Origin: an uncultured Bacteroidales bacterium
GTDB lineage: Bacteria; Bacteroidota; Bacteroidia; Bacteroidales; UBA932
Assembly: GCA_946405645.1 (NCBI GenBank)
Contig: CAMJHW010000011.1
Location: 1-20,622 of the forward strand
Length of the DNA stretch: 20,622 bases
Direction: 5' to 3'
Positions 8,226 to 16,330 of this stretch are shown piece by piece. The position numbers and the translations under genes are program-made. Every line of letters starts with the position of its first letter. Positions within the stretch are counted from its first letter, which is position 1. The notes under the pieces were generated by a model, which made no database searches, was not told where the DNA came from, and was given only the letters and a program-made list of their open reading frames with translations.

Positions 8226-9937
8226 TGAAAAGCAGAGTCATAATATTCCTGGCCGCCGCGCTTGTCCTCGGTGCCCCGTTTCCCGTGCGTGCGCAGGATA
8301 CGGAGTACAAGGCTACGCCCGTCACCATCTCCAGGGACAGGGTGCGCAACAACGGCAAGCTGTATTACTCGCACGTAGTGCTCGAGCGTCAGACATTGTT
8401 CTCCATCGCCAAGGCCTACGGCGTGTCCATCCAGGACATATATGACTCCAATCCCACCCTCAAGCTCGAGACCGAGGGCCTGAAGACTTACCAGATCCTT
8501 CTCATCCCCGTAACGGACAATGTTCCTGCGGAGGAGCCCGCCAAGGTTTCGCAGCCCGCTCCGGCTCCGCAGGCAACGGCCGCTTCCGCCCCACAGGGCG
8601 GCGACTATGTCGTCCATACCGTCAAGTGGTATGAAGACCTCAATTCCATCGCCAGGAAGTATGGCGTGAGCAAGGAAGCCATCATGCGAGCCAACGGACT
8701 GACGTCGCCCACCGTTTCCCGCAAACAGAAACTCCTGATCCCTACCGGGGTCCCGGAGCCTTACATCGCGGAAGAGACTCCCGCACCTGTTCATGAAGAG
8801 CCCGAGGCGGAAGTCGAGGATGACGGCAAGCAGAAGAGCATCTTCGAAACCATCGGAGAGGCCATCACCGAGAAGGCCGAGGAGTTCCTTTATACCGGAA
8901 AGAAAGATGTCACCGCGGCGCTCATAATGCCGTTCAATGCGAGCAAGTCGCCAAGTGACAACAACCTCGAGTTCTATAGCGGCGTTCTTTTGGCCGCCCA
9001 CGACCTCAAGGCCGAGGGCGTCAACGTCGACCTGAGCGTCTATGACGTTGTCGGCGGGAACATCCCGGTCACATCCGAGAAGCTCTCTTCCTGCGACGTT
9101 GTCATCGGCCCCATCTCCACCACCGACCTGGCCAGCACAATCAGGCTCAGCCCTTCGACCACTCCCATCGTGTCTCCGCTCGAGCCCAAGGCCATCGAAC
9201 TGGCCAGAGCATACAACAACGTCATCCAGGCACCCAGTTCATCTGAAAACCAGAGCGAGGATCTCGTCAATTGGCTCGCAGAGGATTACCGTACCGGCGA
9301 CAGGATAGTACTCCTGACGGAAAAGAACGCCACACTCTCTGCTGCGGCCAGTATTCTTGTCACCAGGCTCCAGGAGTCCGGAATCCCCTACACCAACCTC
9401 TCCTACGGGTTGTTCGAGGGGAGGAACATCGCCGGAAGCATCGAGAGCCCCGGCGCCGGCGGCACCATCCGCCTGCTGGTGGCTTCGGAGAGCGAAGCGT
9501 TCGTAGCCGATGTGGTCCGCAATGCCAACAGACTGGCTCTCAGGAACAACCGCAGGGACAAGGTTGCGCTTTACAGCCTGTCCAAGATCCGTTCCTTCGA
9601 CACCATCGAAGTGGAATATCTCCACAACGCCAACCTGCACGTGTCCATCTCCTACTTCGTCGATTACGACTCGCCGGCCGTGCAGCGTTTCCTGAAGAGG
9701 TACCGCGCCTTGTTCAACGCCGAGCCAGGGCCGTTCGCATTCCAGGGCTACGACACCGCCTACAACTTCATCAAGATGTGCTCCAAATACGGTCGCCGCT
9801 GGCCGGACAAGCTCGACGAAGAGAACATGCGCGGCCTCCAGTCCAACTTCAGTTTCGACCGTAGGGGCGGGCACGCCAACAAAGCCGTCAGACGTATCGT
9901 CTACGGTCAGGATTTCAGTATCACACTAGTAAACTAA
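8225..9937 (+). CDS. LysM-domain exported protein with PBP1-like C-terminal domain
   Basis: A 570-residue protein. The start is GTG at 8225, overlapping the last base of the upstream stop. It has a signal peptide (about 1-23, ending VRA before Gln). Two LysM peptidoglycan-binding modules follow: about 49-95 (SHVVLERQTLFSIAKAYGVS) and 129-173 (VVHTVKWYEDLNSIARKYGVS), each ending in ILLIP or LLIP. An Ala/Pro-rich linker joins them and an acidic linker follows. Residues about 225-565 resemble the type 1 periplasmic-binding fold of branched-chain amino acid ABC binding proteins. Proteins of this layout are common in Bacteroidetes and are often called amino-acid binding proteins, but there is no transporter here. 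I infer a peptidoglycan-bound envelope sensor or scaffold, which is unproven. Its 3' end overlaps the recN 3' end by four bases. Confidence 0.82.
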   Translation: MKSRVIIFLAAALVLGAPFPVRAQDTEYKATPVTISRDRVRNNGKLYYSHVVLERQTLFSIAKAYGVSIQDIYDSNPTLKLETEGLKTYQILLIPVTDNVPAEEPAKVSQPAPAPQATAASAPQGGDYVVHTVKWYEDLNSIARKYGVSKEAIMRANGLTSPTVSRKQKLLIPTGVPEPYIAEETPAPVHEEPEAEVEDDGKQKSIFETIGEAITEKAEEFLYTGKKDVTAALIMPFNASKSPSDNNLEFYSGVLLAAHDLKAEGVNVDLSVYDVVGGNIPVTSEKLSSCDVVIGPISTTDLASTIRLSPSTTPIVSPLEPKAIELARAYNNVIQAPSSSENQSEDLVNWLAEDYRTGDRIVLLTEKNATLSAAASILVTRLQESGIPYTNLSYGLFEGRNIAGSIESPGAGGTIRLLVASESEAFVADVVRNANRLALRNNRRDKVALYSLSKIRSFDTIEVEYLHNANLHVSISYFVDYDSPAVQRFLKRYRALFNAEPGPFAFQGYDTAYNFIKMCSKYGRRWPDKLDEENMRGLQSNFSFDRRGGHANKAVRRIVYGQDFSITLVN

Positions 9938-11598
9938 GGTTCGAGAAGAGCCTTCGCATTTGCAACGGCAGCGTCGGTGACGACGCTGCCGCTCAGCATA
10001 CGCGCCACCTCCATCACCCTTTCCCTCGCATCCAGCTGGCGGATGGTGGAAACCACCCTGCCGGAAGGATCGTCGGACTTGGTGACCAGGTAATGGGCAT
10101 TCCCCTTGGCCGCCACCTGCGGAAGGTGCGTGATGGCGAACACCTGCATGTCGTTTCCCATACCGCAGATCATCGATCCCATCCTGTCCGCAACGCTTCC
10201 GGAGACGCCTGAATCAATCTCGTCGAAGAACAGCGTCGGCATCTCCGTGTATTTGGCCATCATGGCCTTCAGGCTGAGCATTATCCTGGAGAGCTCTCCG
10301 CCAGACGCGCATTTGGACAGTTCCACCGGCTCACGGCCGTCGGCCGAGAAAAGGAAACGCACGGAATCGATGCCGGTGGGACCGGGAGCCGTTTCCGAGA
10401 ACGCTACCGAGAACACGGAGCGGTCAAGTTCGAGGAAACGGAGCGAGGCCAAAATGGCCTCGGAGAAAGAGCCGGCGGCGCCGGTACGGGCAGCGTGCAG
10501 CTTCGCTGCCAGCCCGTCCAGCCGCGCCGCAGCCTGCGCCGACTCCTTCTCCAGCTCCTCCTTACGGAGTTCGAGCGAGTCGGAGTCATAGAGCGCGTCG
10601 GAATAGCGGTCACGCACGGCGATGAGCTCGGCTATCGTGCGGCAGGAATGCGACTTGAGCAGTCCGTAGAGCGTGGAAAGCCTTTCTTCAACGGTCTGCA
10701 GACGGTCTGCGGAGACCTCCAGACGCCCGTTGAGGGCAGATATCTCGGAGGCGATATCGTCCATCTCTATCCGCACCGAGGACAGCCTCTCCGCGAGCGG
10801 GCCCGTCTCCGGAAGGAAACGGGACACCTTGGTCAGCAGTTGAATGCAGTTCCTGAGCCCTGCATCGGGCGAAGGGATGGAATCGTCCTGCGGAGAGAAG
10901 AAAGCTTCGGCTCCGCAGAGGTTCTCCTTGATCTCCTCCGCATTGGCCAGACGCTGCTGTTCGGCCTCGAGCTCGTCGAGCTCGCCGTCCCGGAGCGCCG
11001 CGGCGTCCAGCTGACGGAAACGCGCTTCGTTATAATCCCTCTCGGCTTTGAGCCTCTCCAGCTTTCCGGAAACTAGCGAAAGCTCCGAGCGAAGGGTGAG
11101 AAGTTCCGAATGAGCCTTCCTGCAAGCGTCCAGCAGATTGCCGTTACCGGCATAAGAGTCGAGCACGGACAGCTGGAAACGCGAGTCGGTCAGAAGAAGG
11201 TTCTGGTGCTGGGAATGGATATCGATAAGGTGTGATGAGACAGCGGTCAGTACCGGCAGACTGACGGGGCAATCGTTGACGAAGGCCCTCGAGCGGCCGG
11301 TGCGGTACACGACCCTTCTGATGAGAAGGATATTCCCGTCCGATTCGATTCCGTTCTCTTCAAGAAGCGCGGCGAGCTCTCCGCCGCCGGCTTCGAACTC
11401 CGCCTCCACCACACAGGAATCGGCTCCGTCGGCAATGGCGGTAGCGTCGGCCTTGGCTCCCATCAGCAGAGACAGGGCCCCCAGGATGATGGACTTGCCT
11501 GCGCCGGTCTGTCCCGTAATAATGATCAGACCCTCCGGGAACTGAATCTCCAGAGAGTCTATCAATACGTAATTACTGACGCTTAAGGCCTTGAGCAT
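9934..11598 (-). CDS. recN: DNA repair protein RecN
   Basis: A 554-residue SMC-like ATPase that acts early in double-strand-break repair, tethering or organising DNA ends for RecA-dependent recombination in the cytoplasm. Walker A is GQTGAGKS near the N-terminus. The middle is a long heptad-rich coiled coil, and the ABC signature SGGELSRIMLSL and Walker B LFFDEIDSGVSG are near the C-terminus, followed by the H-loop region FAITHLPQVAAKGNAHYLV. The length is normal for RecN. It starts five bases after the rpoZ stop and appears to be the last gene of the trxB-bamD-rpoZ-recN run. I see no SOS box, which fits constitutive expression from this operon, but the Bacteroidales LexA site is not well known to me. 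Confidence 0.96.
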   Translation of the reverse strand: MLKALSVSNYVLIDSLEIQFPEGLIIITGQTGAGKSIILGALSLLMGAKADATAIADGADSCVVEAEFEAGGGELAALLEENGIESDGNILLIRRVVYRTGRSRAFVNDCPVSLPVLTAVSSHLIDIHSQHQNLLLTDSRFQLSVLDSYAGNGNLLDACRKAHSELLTLRSELSLVSGKLERLKAERDYNEARFRQLDAAALRDGELDELEAEQQRLANAEEIKENLCGAEAFFSPQDDSIPSPDAGLRNCIQLLTKVSRFLPETGPLAERLSSVRIEMDDIASEISALNGRLEVSADRLQTVEERLSTLYGLLKSHSCRTIAELIAVRDRYSDALYDSDSLELRKEELEKESAQAAARLDGLAAKLHAARTGAAGSFSEAILASLRFLELDRSVFSVAFSETAPGPTGIDSVRFLFSADGREPVELSKCASGGELSRIMLSLKAMMAKYTEMPTLFFDEIDSGVSGSVADRMGSMICGMGNDMQVFAITHLPQVAAKGNAHYLVTKSDDPSGRVVSTIRQLDARERVMEVARMLSGSVVTDAAVANAKALLEP

Positions 11599-11603
11599 AA
11601 AGC

Positions 11604-11927
11604 TTAATCCTCCTGCTTGGCCTTCCTGTAGAAGAGTTCGTCGTTCTCGAACTCGGAGATGGCCACCAGGTCGGGTTTGGGCTGCCTTTCGTAGTATTTG
11701 GAGATCTCTATCTGCTCCTTGTTTTCGAACACCTCTTCCATGGTGTCGCGCTCGTTCTTGAAGTCCTCGAGTTTCTTGTTCAGCTCTTTCTTCTCAGCGA
11801 GAGCGATCTGGTTGGCGCGCTTGTAGAGGATGACGACGGACTCGTAGATATTGCCGGTCGGGGCTGCAAGGTCCTTGACGTCGCGCGTGATGGTGTTGGT
11901 AGGGACTTTCTTTGTCTTGTTTTCCAT
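11604..11927 (-). CDS. rpoZ: RNA polymerase omega subunit, Bacteroidetes type
   Basis: A 107-residue small RNA-polymerase subunit of the RpoZ/Rpb6 family, which helps assemble the beta-prime subunit. It starts MENKTKKVPTNTITRDVKDLAAPTGN and then has the omega-like helix IYESVVILYKRANQIALAEKKELNKKLEDF, followed by a charged tail. I chose the ATG at 11927. An in-frame ATG at 11993 would add 22 residues and run into the bamD coding sequence by 11 bases, and the added residues do not look conserved. It sits between bamD and recN, the usual Bacteroidetes position. Confidence 0.85.
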   Translation of the reverse strand: MENKTKKVPTNTITRDVKDLAAPTGNIYESVVILYKRANQIALAEKKELNKKLEDFKNERDTMEEVFENKEQIEISKYYERQPKPDLVAISEFENDELFYRKAKQED

Positions 11928-11982
11928 ATCGATTGTATTTTCTGTCAAAATGAATACTCCGCGCACCGCACGGAAAGTTTCA

Positions 11983-12837
11983 TTATTTTTCAATCTCCTC
12001 TTCCTGCTCTTCCTCCGGAGTCATTCCGGGGATGGTGGTATTGCGGCCGAGGATGCGCTGCACGCGCCTGTACAGTCCGTCCAGTTCACGACGATAGTCC
12101 GACTCCGGATACTCGCCCACAAAATTCAGATAATCATCCACGAAGAGGAGGAAACGCTCACGCTGCTTGGACTGGACGCTCATATCGGCATACTTGTACG
12201 ACGACATGGCAAGATGATAGAGGATGTCCTCTCGGTATATGTTGTCGGCATTGTCCTTCAACACGTTCTTGAGCGCCGTAGTGGCGGCCTGGTAATCCTC
12301 CATCTTGTAATAGAGCCGGGCATTCTCATAAGCCTTGCGGTCCAGGCGGCCGTTCAGTTCGGAGAGCATGTTCTCGCACAACGGGCGGTAGGGGCTCTCG
12401 GGATTCTCCTTGAGGTACTGGTTGATGGCCGAGATGGCGTTGCGGGTGGGCTTCTGGTCCAGTTCGTACCTGAGTGTCTGACGGAAGAGGCAGTCGATGC
12501 GGTAGAATCCGGCGTCGGGCGCGAACGGGCTGAAGGGATAGGTGGCGACGAAAGTCGTGAAATTGGTCTCGGCGGTATAGTAGTCGCGGTAACGGTAGTT
12601 GCTGAGTCCCCAGTAGTACAGGACAGTGTCGGCGCGTTCCGTACCGTTGGTCAACGGAGAAAGGGACTCGAACAGCTGTGCGGACCTCTGGAATTTGCCC
12701 TGGTTGAAATATGAGAACGCGGCGGCATATTTGGCATCCACGTCATTGCCTTCCAGAAGCAGTTCATATTCGGACTTGCAGGCGAAGACGGCCAGCAAAC
12801 AGACCGCAAGCGCTGCGACTAACTTGGTATGTCTCAT
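11983..12837 (-). CDS. bamD: Outer membrane assembly lipoprotein BamD
   Basis: A 284-residue lipoprotein partner of BamA, anchored in the inner leaflet of the outer membrane. The signal peptide ends in Val-Phe-Ala-Cys with Cys20 as the lipid-attachment residue. The mature part begins KSEYELLLEGNDVDAKYAAAF and contains TPR-like helix pairs through about residue 250, for example YFNQGKFQRSAQLFESL and YYTAETNFTTFVATYP. The C-terminal tail is strongly acidic. I chose the ATG at 12837 because it leaves the shorter, standard signal peptide; an ATG at 12846 adds only MKE. It starts nine bases after the trxB stop, so it is co-transcribed with trxB. Confidence 0.92.
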   Translation of the reverse strand: MRHTKLVAALAVCLLAVFACKSEYELLLEGNDVDAKYAAAFSYFNQGKFQRSAQLFESLSPLTNGTERADTVLYYWGLSNYRYRDYYTAETNFTTFVATYPFSPFAPDAGFYRIDCLFRQTLRYELDQKPTRNAISAINQYLKENPESPYRPLCENMLSELNGRLDRKAYENARLYYKMEDYQAATTALKNVLKDNADNIYREDILYHLAMSSYKYADMSVQSKQRERFLLFVDDYLNFVGEYPESDYRRELDGLYRRVQRILGRNTTIPGMTPEEEQEEEIEK

Positions 12838-12846
12838 TTCTTTCAC

Positions 12847-13770
12847 TTAAATACCCATTAAATACTTCTCGGCATCGAGGGCGGCGCGGCAGCCGGAGGC
12901 TGCGGCGTTGACCGCCTGCCGGTAGGTCGGATCCTGGACATCGCCGGCCGCGAAGACGCCTTCGACGCTCGTGCGGGTGGACTTGCCGTCCGTGACTATA
13001 TAGCCGAGCTCGTCCGTGGCGACCCACTCCTTGAACAGGTCGGAGTTGGGGTGATGGCCGATGGCCAGGAAAAAGCCGTCGATGGAGATATCAAAAACAG
13101 TACCATCCTTTCTGACGAGCCTGGCTCCGGTGACGCCGTATTCGTCGCCGAGCACCTCCTGCGTATTGCAGTTCCAGAGTATCTCGATGTTGGGAGTGTC
13201 CGCAACCCTCTGCTGCATGGCCTTTGAGGCCCTGAGGACATCCCTGCGCACTATCATATAGACCTTGCGGCAAAGGCCGGCAAGGTATGTGGCCTCCTCG
13301 CAGGCGGTATCGCCTCCGCCCACTACCGCGACGTCCTTCTTGCGATAGAAGAAGCCGTCGCAAGTGGCGCAAGCCGAGACGCCAAGGCCGCGGAACTTGC
13401 GTTCCGAGGGGAGCCCGAGGTACTTCGCGGCCGCTCCGGTCGCGATAATGACTGCCTCGGCCTCGATCTCGGCACCCTCGTCAGTCGTAAGACGGAACGA
13501 CCTCGAAGAGAGGTCGGCCTTCACGACGGTCCCGCGACGGATGTCAGCCCCGAGTCTTGCGGCCTGGGCGCGCATCGCGTCCATCAGCTGGTTGGCATCT
13601 ATGCCGTCGGCGAATCCGGGATAATTCTCGACTACAGTGGTGGTGGTCAGTTGGCCGCCCGGTTCCATACCCTCGTAGAGAACGGGAGACAGCGCGGCGC
13701 GGGCCGCATAGATGGCAGCTGTATAGCCGGCAGGACCCCCGCCGATGATCAAAAGCCTGGTTTTTTCCAT
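12847..13770 (-). CDS. trxB: Thioredoxin-disulfide reductase
   Basis: A 307-residue FAD- and NADPH-dependent cytoplasmic flavoprotein that reduces thioredoxin. The FAD-binding motif GGGPAGYTAAIYAARA is at 10-25. The redox-active CATC is at 134-137 within SACATCDGFFYRKK, and the NADPH-binding motif GGGDTACEEA comes directly afterwards. A C-terminal FAD motif, GVFAAGDVQD, completes the family pattern, and the length is standard. It heads the trxB-bamD-rpoZ-recN run and is divergent from the PerR-like gene, with only 76 nt between start codons. That arrangement suggests trxB may be controlled by that peroxide- or metal-responsive regulator. Confidence 0.96.
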   Translation of the reverse strand: MEKTRLLIIGGGPAGYTAAIYAARAALSPVLYEGMEPGGQLTTTTVVENYPGFADGIDANQLMDAMRAQAARLGADIRRGTVVKADLSSRSFRLTTDEGAEIEAEAVIIATGAAAKYLGLPSERKFRGLGVSACATCDGFFYRKKDVAVVGGGDTACEEATYLAGLCRKVYMIVRRDVLRASKAMQQRVADTPNIEILWNCNTQEVLGDEYGVTGARLVRKDGTVFDISIDGFFLAIGHHPNSDLFKEWVATDELGYIVTDGKSTRTSVEGVFAAGDVQDPTYRQAVNAAASGCRAALDAEKYLMGI

Positions 13771-13789
13771 AATCTTCTTTTATGAACTG

Positions 13790-13797
13790 CAAATATA
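13790..13797 (-). promoter_or_regulatory. Putative -7 box of trxB
   Basis: The minus strand reads TATATTTG, a perfect TAnnTTTG match, about 20 nt upstream of the trxB ATG. No clear TTTG -33 box is present, which could mean it depends on an activator. It is separated from the divergent -7 box of the PerR-like gene by only 21 nt. Confidence 0.55.
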
Positions 13798-13818
13798 AGC
13801 ATTTAATCTTTTTTTATT

Positions 13819-13826
13819 TAACTTTG
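13819..13826 (+). promoter_or_regulatory. Putative -7 box of the PerR-like gene
   Basis: TAACTTTG matches the Bacteroidetes -7 box. A GTG in frame with the PerR-like protein begins at the last base of this box, so translation must start downstream of it; this decides in favour of the ATG at 13847. No good -33 box is visible. Confidence 0.55.
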
Positions 13827-13846
13827 TGAATCAGATTATCCGGATT

Positions 13847-14308
13847 ATGAACGCTCAGACCAAGGATCTTTCCGCCATGGACCGATTCAAGTCGGTTCTC
13901 AAGCGGCACTCCCTCAAGGCTACGCCCCAGAGGCTGGCCGTGCACGAGGCCATGCTCAGCCTCGGCCACGCCAGCGCGGACCAGGTCTGCGAACTCCTGG
14001 ACAGCAAGGGAGGCACCCGGGTGACGGTGGCCTCAGTGTACAACATCCTCACCCAGATGACCCTGCTCGGCATCTACACCCACAGGTTCAGCGCCAACAA
14101 CAAGATGTACTTCGACGTCAACGGCTTCAAGCATCTCCACCTTTACGACACGGTGAACAATGAGTTCAAGGACGTAATGGACGACGAACTCCTGGAGATG
14201 GTCGAGTCGCGCATCAAGTCCAAGCGCTACCGCGGGTACAAGGTGGACGGAGTCGACATCCAGATCATCTGCCATCCAACAACAAGAAAAAACACCGTAA
14301 CGAGATGA
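13847..14308 (+). CDS. PerR/Fur-family regulator lacking the structural zinc cysteines
   Basis: A 153-residue Fur-superfamily DNA-binding protein. The winged-helix part is LKRHSLKATPQRLAVHEAM...ASADQV...VTVASVYNILTQM (about 18-73). The dimerisation part runs from about 85. All five ligands of the Bacillus subtilis PerR regulatory metal site (His37, Asp85, His91, His93, Asp104) have counterparts: His41, Asp90, His96, His98 and Asp109, four of them at a constant +5. The four structural-zinc cysteines do not: the counterpart of Cys96 is Asp101, and only Cys48 and Cys142 exist in the whole protein. The start at 13847 is chosen from the promoter; Met11 (13877) is possible. It is divergent from trxB and overlaps the next gene by four bases (ATGA), so it is coupled to it. 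I infer a peroxide- or metal-responsive repressor of its own operon and perhaps trxB. Confidence 0.85.
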   Translation: MNAQTKDLSAMDRFKSVLKRHSLKATPQRLAVHEAMLSLGHASADQVCELLDSKGGTRVTVASVYNILTQMTLLGIYTHRFSANNKMYFDVNGFKHLHLYDTVNNEFKDVMDDELLEMVESRIKSKRYRGYKVDGVDIQIICHPTTRKNTVTR

Positions 14309-15015
14309 AAGCATTCCATTCCATAGCCTTGGCGCTGGTCGCCGCAGCGGCATTGTCCGTATCCTGCCTTCCCAATGACGAGTACCTCTACTCCGAAACC
14401 GGGATGTGCACGAGAATCGCACGTGACAAACTCCTGACCGACAAAGGTCTCACATACTACATCGTGGACAACAATTCCGGATCCATGATCCCCGATTCCA
14501 TCAGCCGCGTGATGATCAGCTGCGACGTGATGTCCAAAGTGGAAGGACGGAGCGACGAGTACAACATCCGCCTGCTGGATTTCATGGCCGCTTTCACGAC
14601 GGCTCCCCTCGTCGCCGGCACGGACGAAGCCGAAGCTGCCGGCCATGACGGCGTCAGCGTTACCCAGGCCTGGGTGTCCGGAGGCTATCTCAACGGGTAC
14701 GTCACCCTTGCCCTCCCCAATCCCGCCAACGAAGACCACGACATCAACCTCGTATATGACAATGTAAGGAGCAATGCCGACACCCTATATTTCGAAATGC
14801 GCCACAATGCGCACGGAGAATGCCCAGAGAATGAAGATTACGCCCTTCCTCTCTTCCACTACGCGGGAACTTATGTTTCCTTCCCGCTGGAAGGCATACT
14901 CCCGACCGGAGGGAAGAAACCTGTCGTCCACGTGGAATGGGACTGGTACGACAGTGACGGTTCCATGATCGTCCGGACCAAAACCACCCACTCCGGCAAC
15001 GTAACCGTAGATTGA
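14305..15015 (+). CDS. NigD-like lipoprotein
   Basis: A 236-residue exported protein with a lipoprotein signal peptide ending Ser-Val-Ser-Cys (Cys21). The body matches my recollection of Bacteroidetes NigD-like proteins: a short N-terminal beta domain (about 35-125, including GLTYYIVDNNSGSMIPDSISRV) and a larger C-terminal beta-rich domain with GGYLNGYVTLALPNP and DTLYFEMRHNAHGECPENED. The family lies at the cell surface or in the periplasm and was named from a bacteriocin-associated Prevotella gene; its molecular function is not established. Translation is coupled to the PerR-like gene through a four-base overlap. Control by that regulator is likely from the arrangement. Confidence 0.75.
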   Translation: MKAFHSIALALVAAAALSVSCLPNDEYLYSETGMCTRIARDKLLTDKGLTYYIVDNNSGSMIPDSISRVMISCDVMSKVEGRSDEYNIRLLDFMAAFTTAPLVAGTDEAEAAGHDGVSVTQAWVSGGYLNGYVTLALPNPANEDHDINLVYDNVRSNADTLYFEMRHNAHGECPENEDYALPLFHYAGTYVSFPLEGILPTGGKKPVVHVEWDWYDSDGSMIVRTKTTHSGNVTVD

Positions 15016-15040
15016 CATCCGATACCTGAATCTTAACGAT

Positions 15041-16318
15041 ATGAAAACAGTTTTCCAGAAAATCTTCGCGGCGCTGACCGCCTTGTTCCTGACCCTCGCG
15101 GCGTCGGGACAGGACTCGGACGTGCTTACCCTTCACGGGCACGTCTTGGACAGTTCCACGTCCGAGTCGCTCTTCTTCGCCTCCGTAAGCCTTTCCGGTT
15201 CCAGGATCAGCAACGTATCCAACTCCGAAGGCGTTTTCTCCCTTAAGATTCCCGCGGACACCGCTCCGGACGCCGAGATTGTTATCAGCCACCTCGGTTT
15301 CCTGACCCGCAACATCAAGGTCAGCGAGTTCTCCGGCCACACCCAGGAGCGTCCTCTGGAAATCTCCCTGGTCCCGATGTCCCTGCAGCTCGACCCGGCC
15401 ATGGTCAGGGCGATGGACGGACTGGCCATCTTCCGCGCGGCATACTACAAGATCCGAGACAATTACCCTACCGAAAGGGTCGGAATGACCGCTTTCTACC
15501 GTGAGATGATCCGCAAGGGCTCGGCCAAATACCTTGTACTCAACGAGGCAGTCATCGATATAGACAAGGCTTCCTACAGCGGATTCTCCGCCGACAGGGT
15601 CGGCATCTACAAGGGACGCGGAACCCTCAATTACGACAGCACGGACACGCTTTTCATCAAGCTCCAGGGCGGTATCAACACCGCGCTGGCCATCGACATG
15701 GTCAAGAATCCCTTCGCCGGAGTCGGGCTTGAAGAAGCTATGACCATGTATAATTTCGACCTTGACGGCACGGCAATATACGACGGAAGGTCGTTCTATG
15801 CCGTACGGTTCACGCCCAAGAACCGCGAAGACGGGATACTCTTCAAGGGCACGGTCTATATCGAGACCGAGAGCCTGGCCATCGGCCGCGTTGAGTTGTC
15901 GCTGGATTTCGAAGGACGGCAGGAGGAGGCGGCAAGGATCTTCATCGTCAAGCGCTCCCCGGGAATGCAATTCGCCGTGAACCGGGCGGACTATGTTGTA
16001 AGCTACCGCTGCATCGACGACAAGTGGTACTATGACTACTGCCGCGTCGATCTCGGATTCAACGTGCGCAAGCAGCGTTCACTGTTCCGCAGCAATTTCT
16101 CCGTAACAGCCGAAATGGCAGTGACGGACCATAAGGACGGAGGCATAGCCATCGACCCGGCAGACCGTGTCAAATTCAAGGATATCCTCTCCGACCAGGT
16201 CAGCGACTTCGCTGACGACAATTTCTGGGAGGACTACAACATCATCGAGCCCGACCAGTCCATCGACGTTGTCATCCGCCGCATAGTCCGGCAGCTCAAC
16301 CGTCGCAACAGGCAATAA
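15041..16318 (+). CDS. Exported CarboxypepD_reg-like domain protein
   Basis: A 425-residue secreted or envelope protein. A signal peptide (about 1-23, ending ASG before Gln) is followed by a carboxypeptidase-regulatory-like beta sandwich (about 28-112: LTLHGHVLDSSTSESLFFASVSLSGS...VISHLGF). This domain is best known as the N-terminal extension of TonB-dependent receptors, but no plug or barrel follows. The remaining 300 residues are a soluble beta-rich region starting YYKIRDNYPTERVGMTAFYREMIRKG, a segment often seen after this domain in Bacteroidetes proteins of unknown function. It starts 25 nt after the NigD-like gene and belongs to the same run. No catalytic motif is evident. I would place it in the periplasm or on the outer membrane; the C-terminus (NRRNRQ) is not barrel-like. 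Confidence 0.75.
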   Translation: MKTVFQKIFAALTALFLTLAASGQDSDVLTLHGHVLDSSTSESLFFASVSLSGSRISNVSNSEGVFSLKIPADTAPDAEIVISHLGFLTRNIKVSEFSGHTQERPLEISLVPMSLQLDPAMVRAMDGLAIFRAAYYKIRDNYPTERVGMTAFYREMIRKGSAKYLVLNEAVIDIDKASYSGFSADRVGIYKGRGTLNYDSTDTLFIKLQGGINTALAIDMVKNPFAGVGLEEAMTMYNFDLDGTAIYDGRSFYAVRFTPKNREDGILFKGTVYIETESLAIGRVELSLDFEGRQEEAARIFIVKRSPGMQFAVNRADYVVSYRCIDDKWYYDYCRVDLGFNVRKQRSLFRSNFSVTAEMAVTDHKDGGIAIDPADRVKFKDILSDQVSDFADDNFWEDYNIIEPDQSIDVVIRRIVRQLNRRNRQ

Positions 16319-16330
16319 ACCTTTACGAAG

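Noticed and set aside
11928..11993. Longer rpoZ start at 11993
   Set aside because: It overlaps the bamD coding end and adds residues that do not resemble the family; the ATG at 11927 gives the normal length.
13826..13846. GTG start at 13826 for the PerR-like gene
   Set aside because: The codon starts at the last base of the likely -7 box, so it would not be in the mRNA.
14744..15970. A 408-codon open frame on the minus strand
   Set aside because: It runs opposite the NigD-like and CarboxypepD_reg-like genes, which have signal peptides, operon spacing and family motifs; the antisense product has none.
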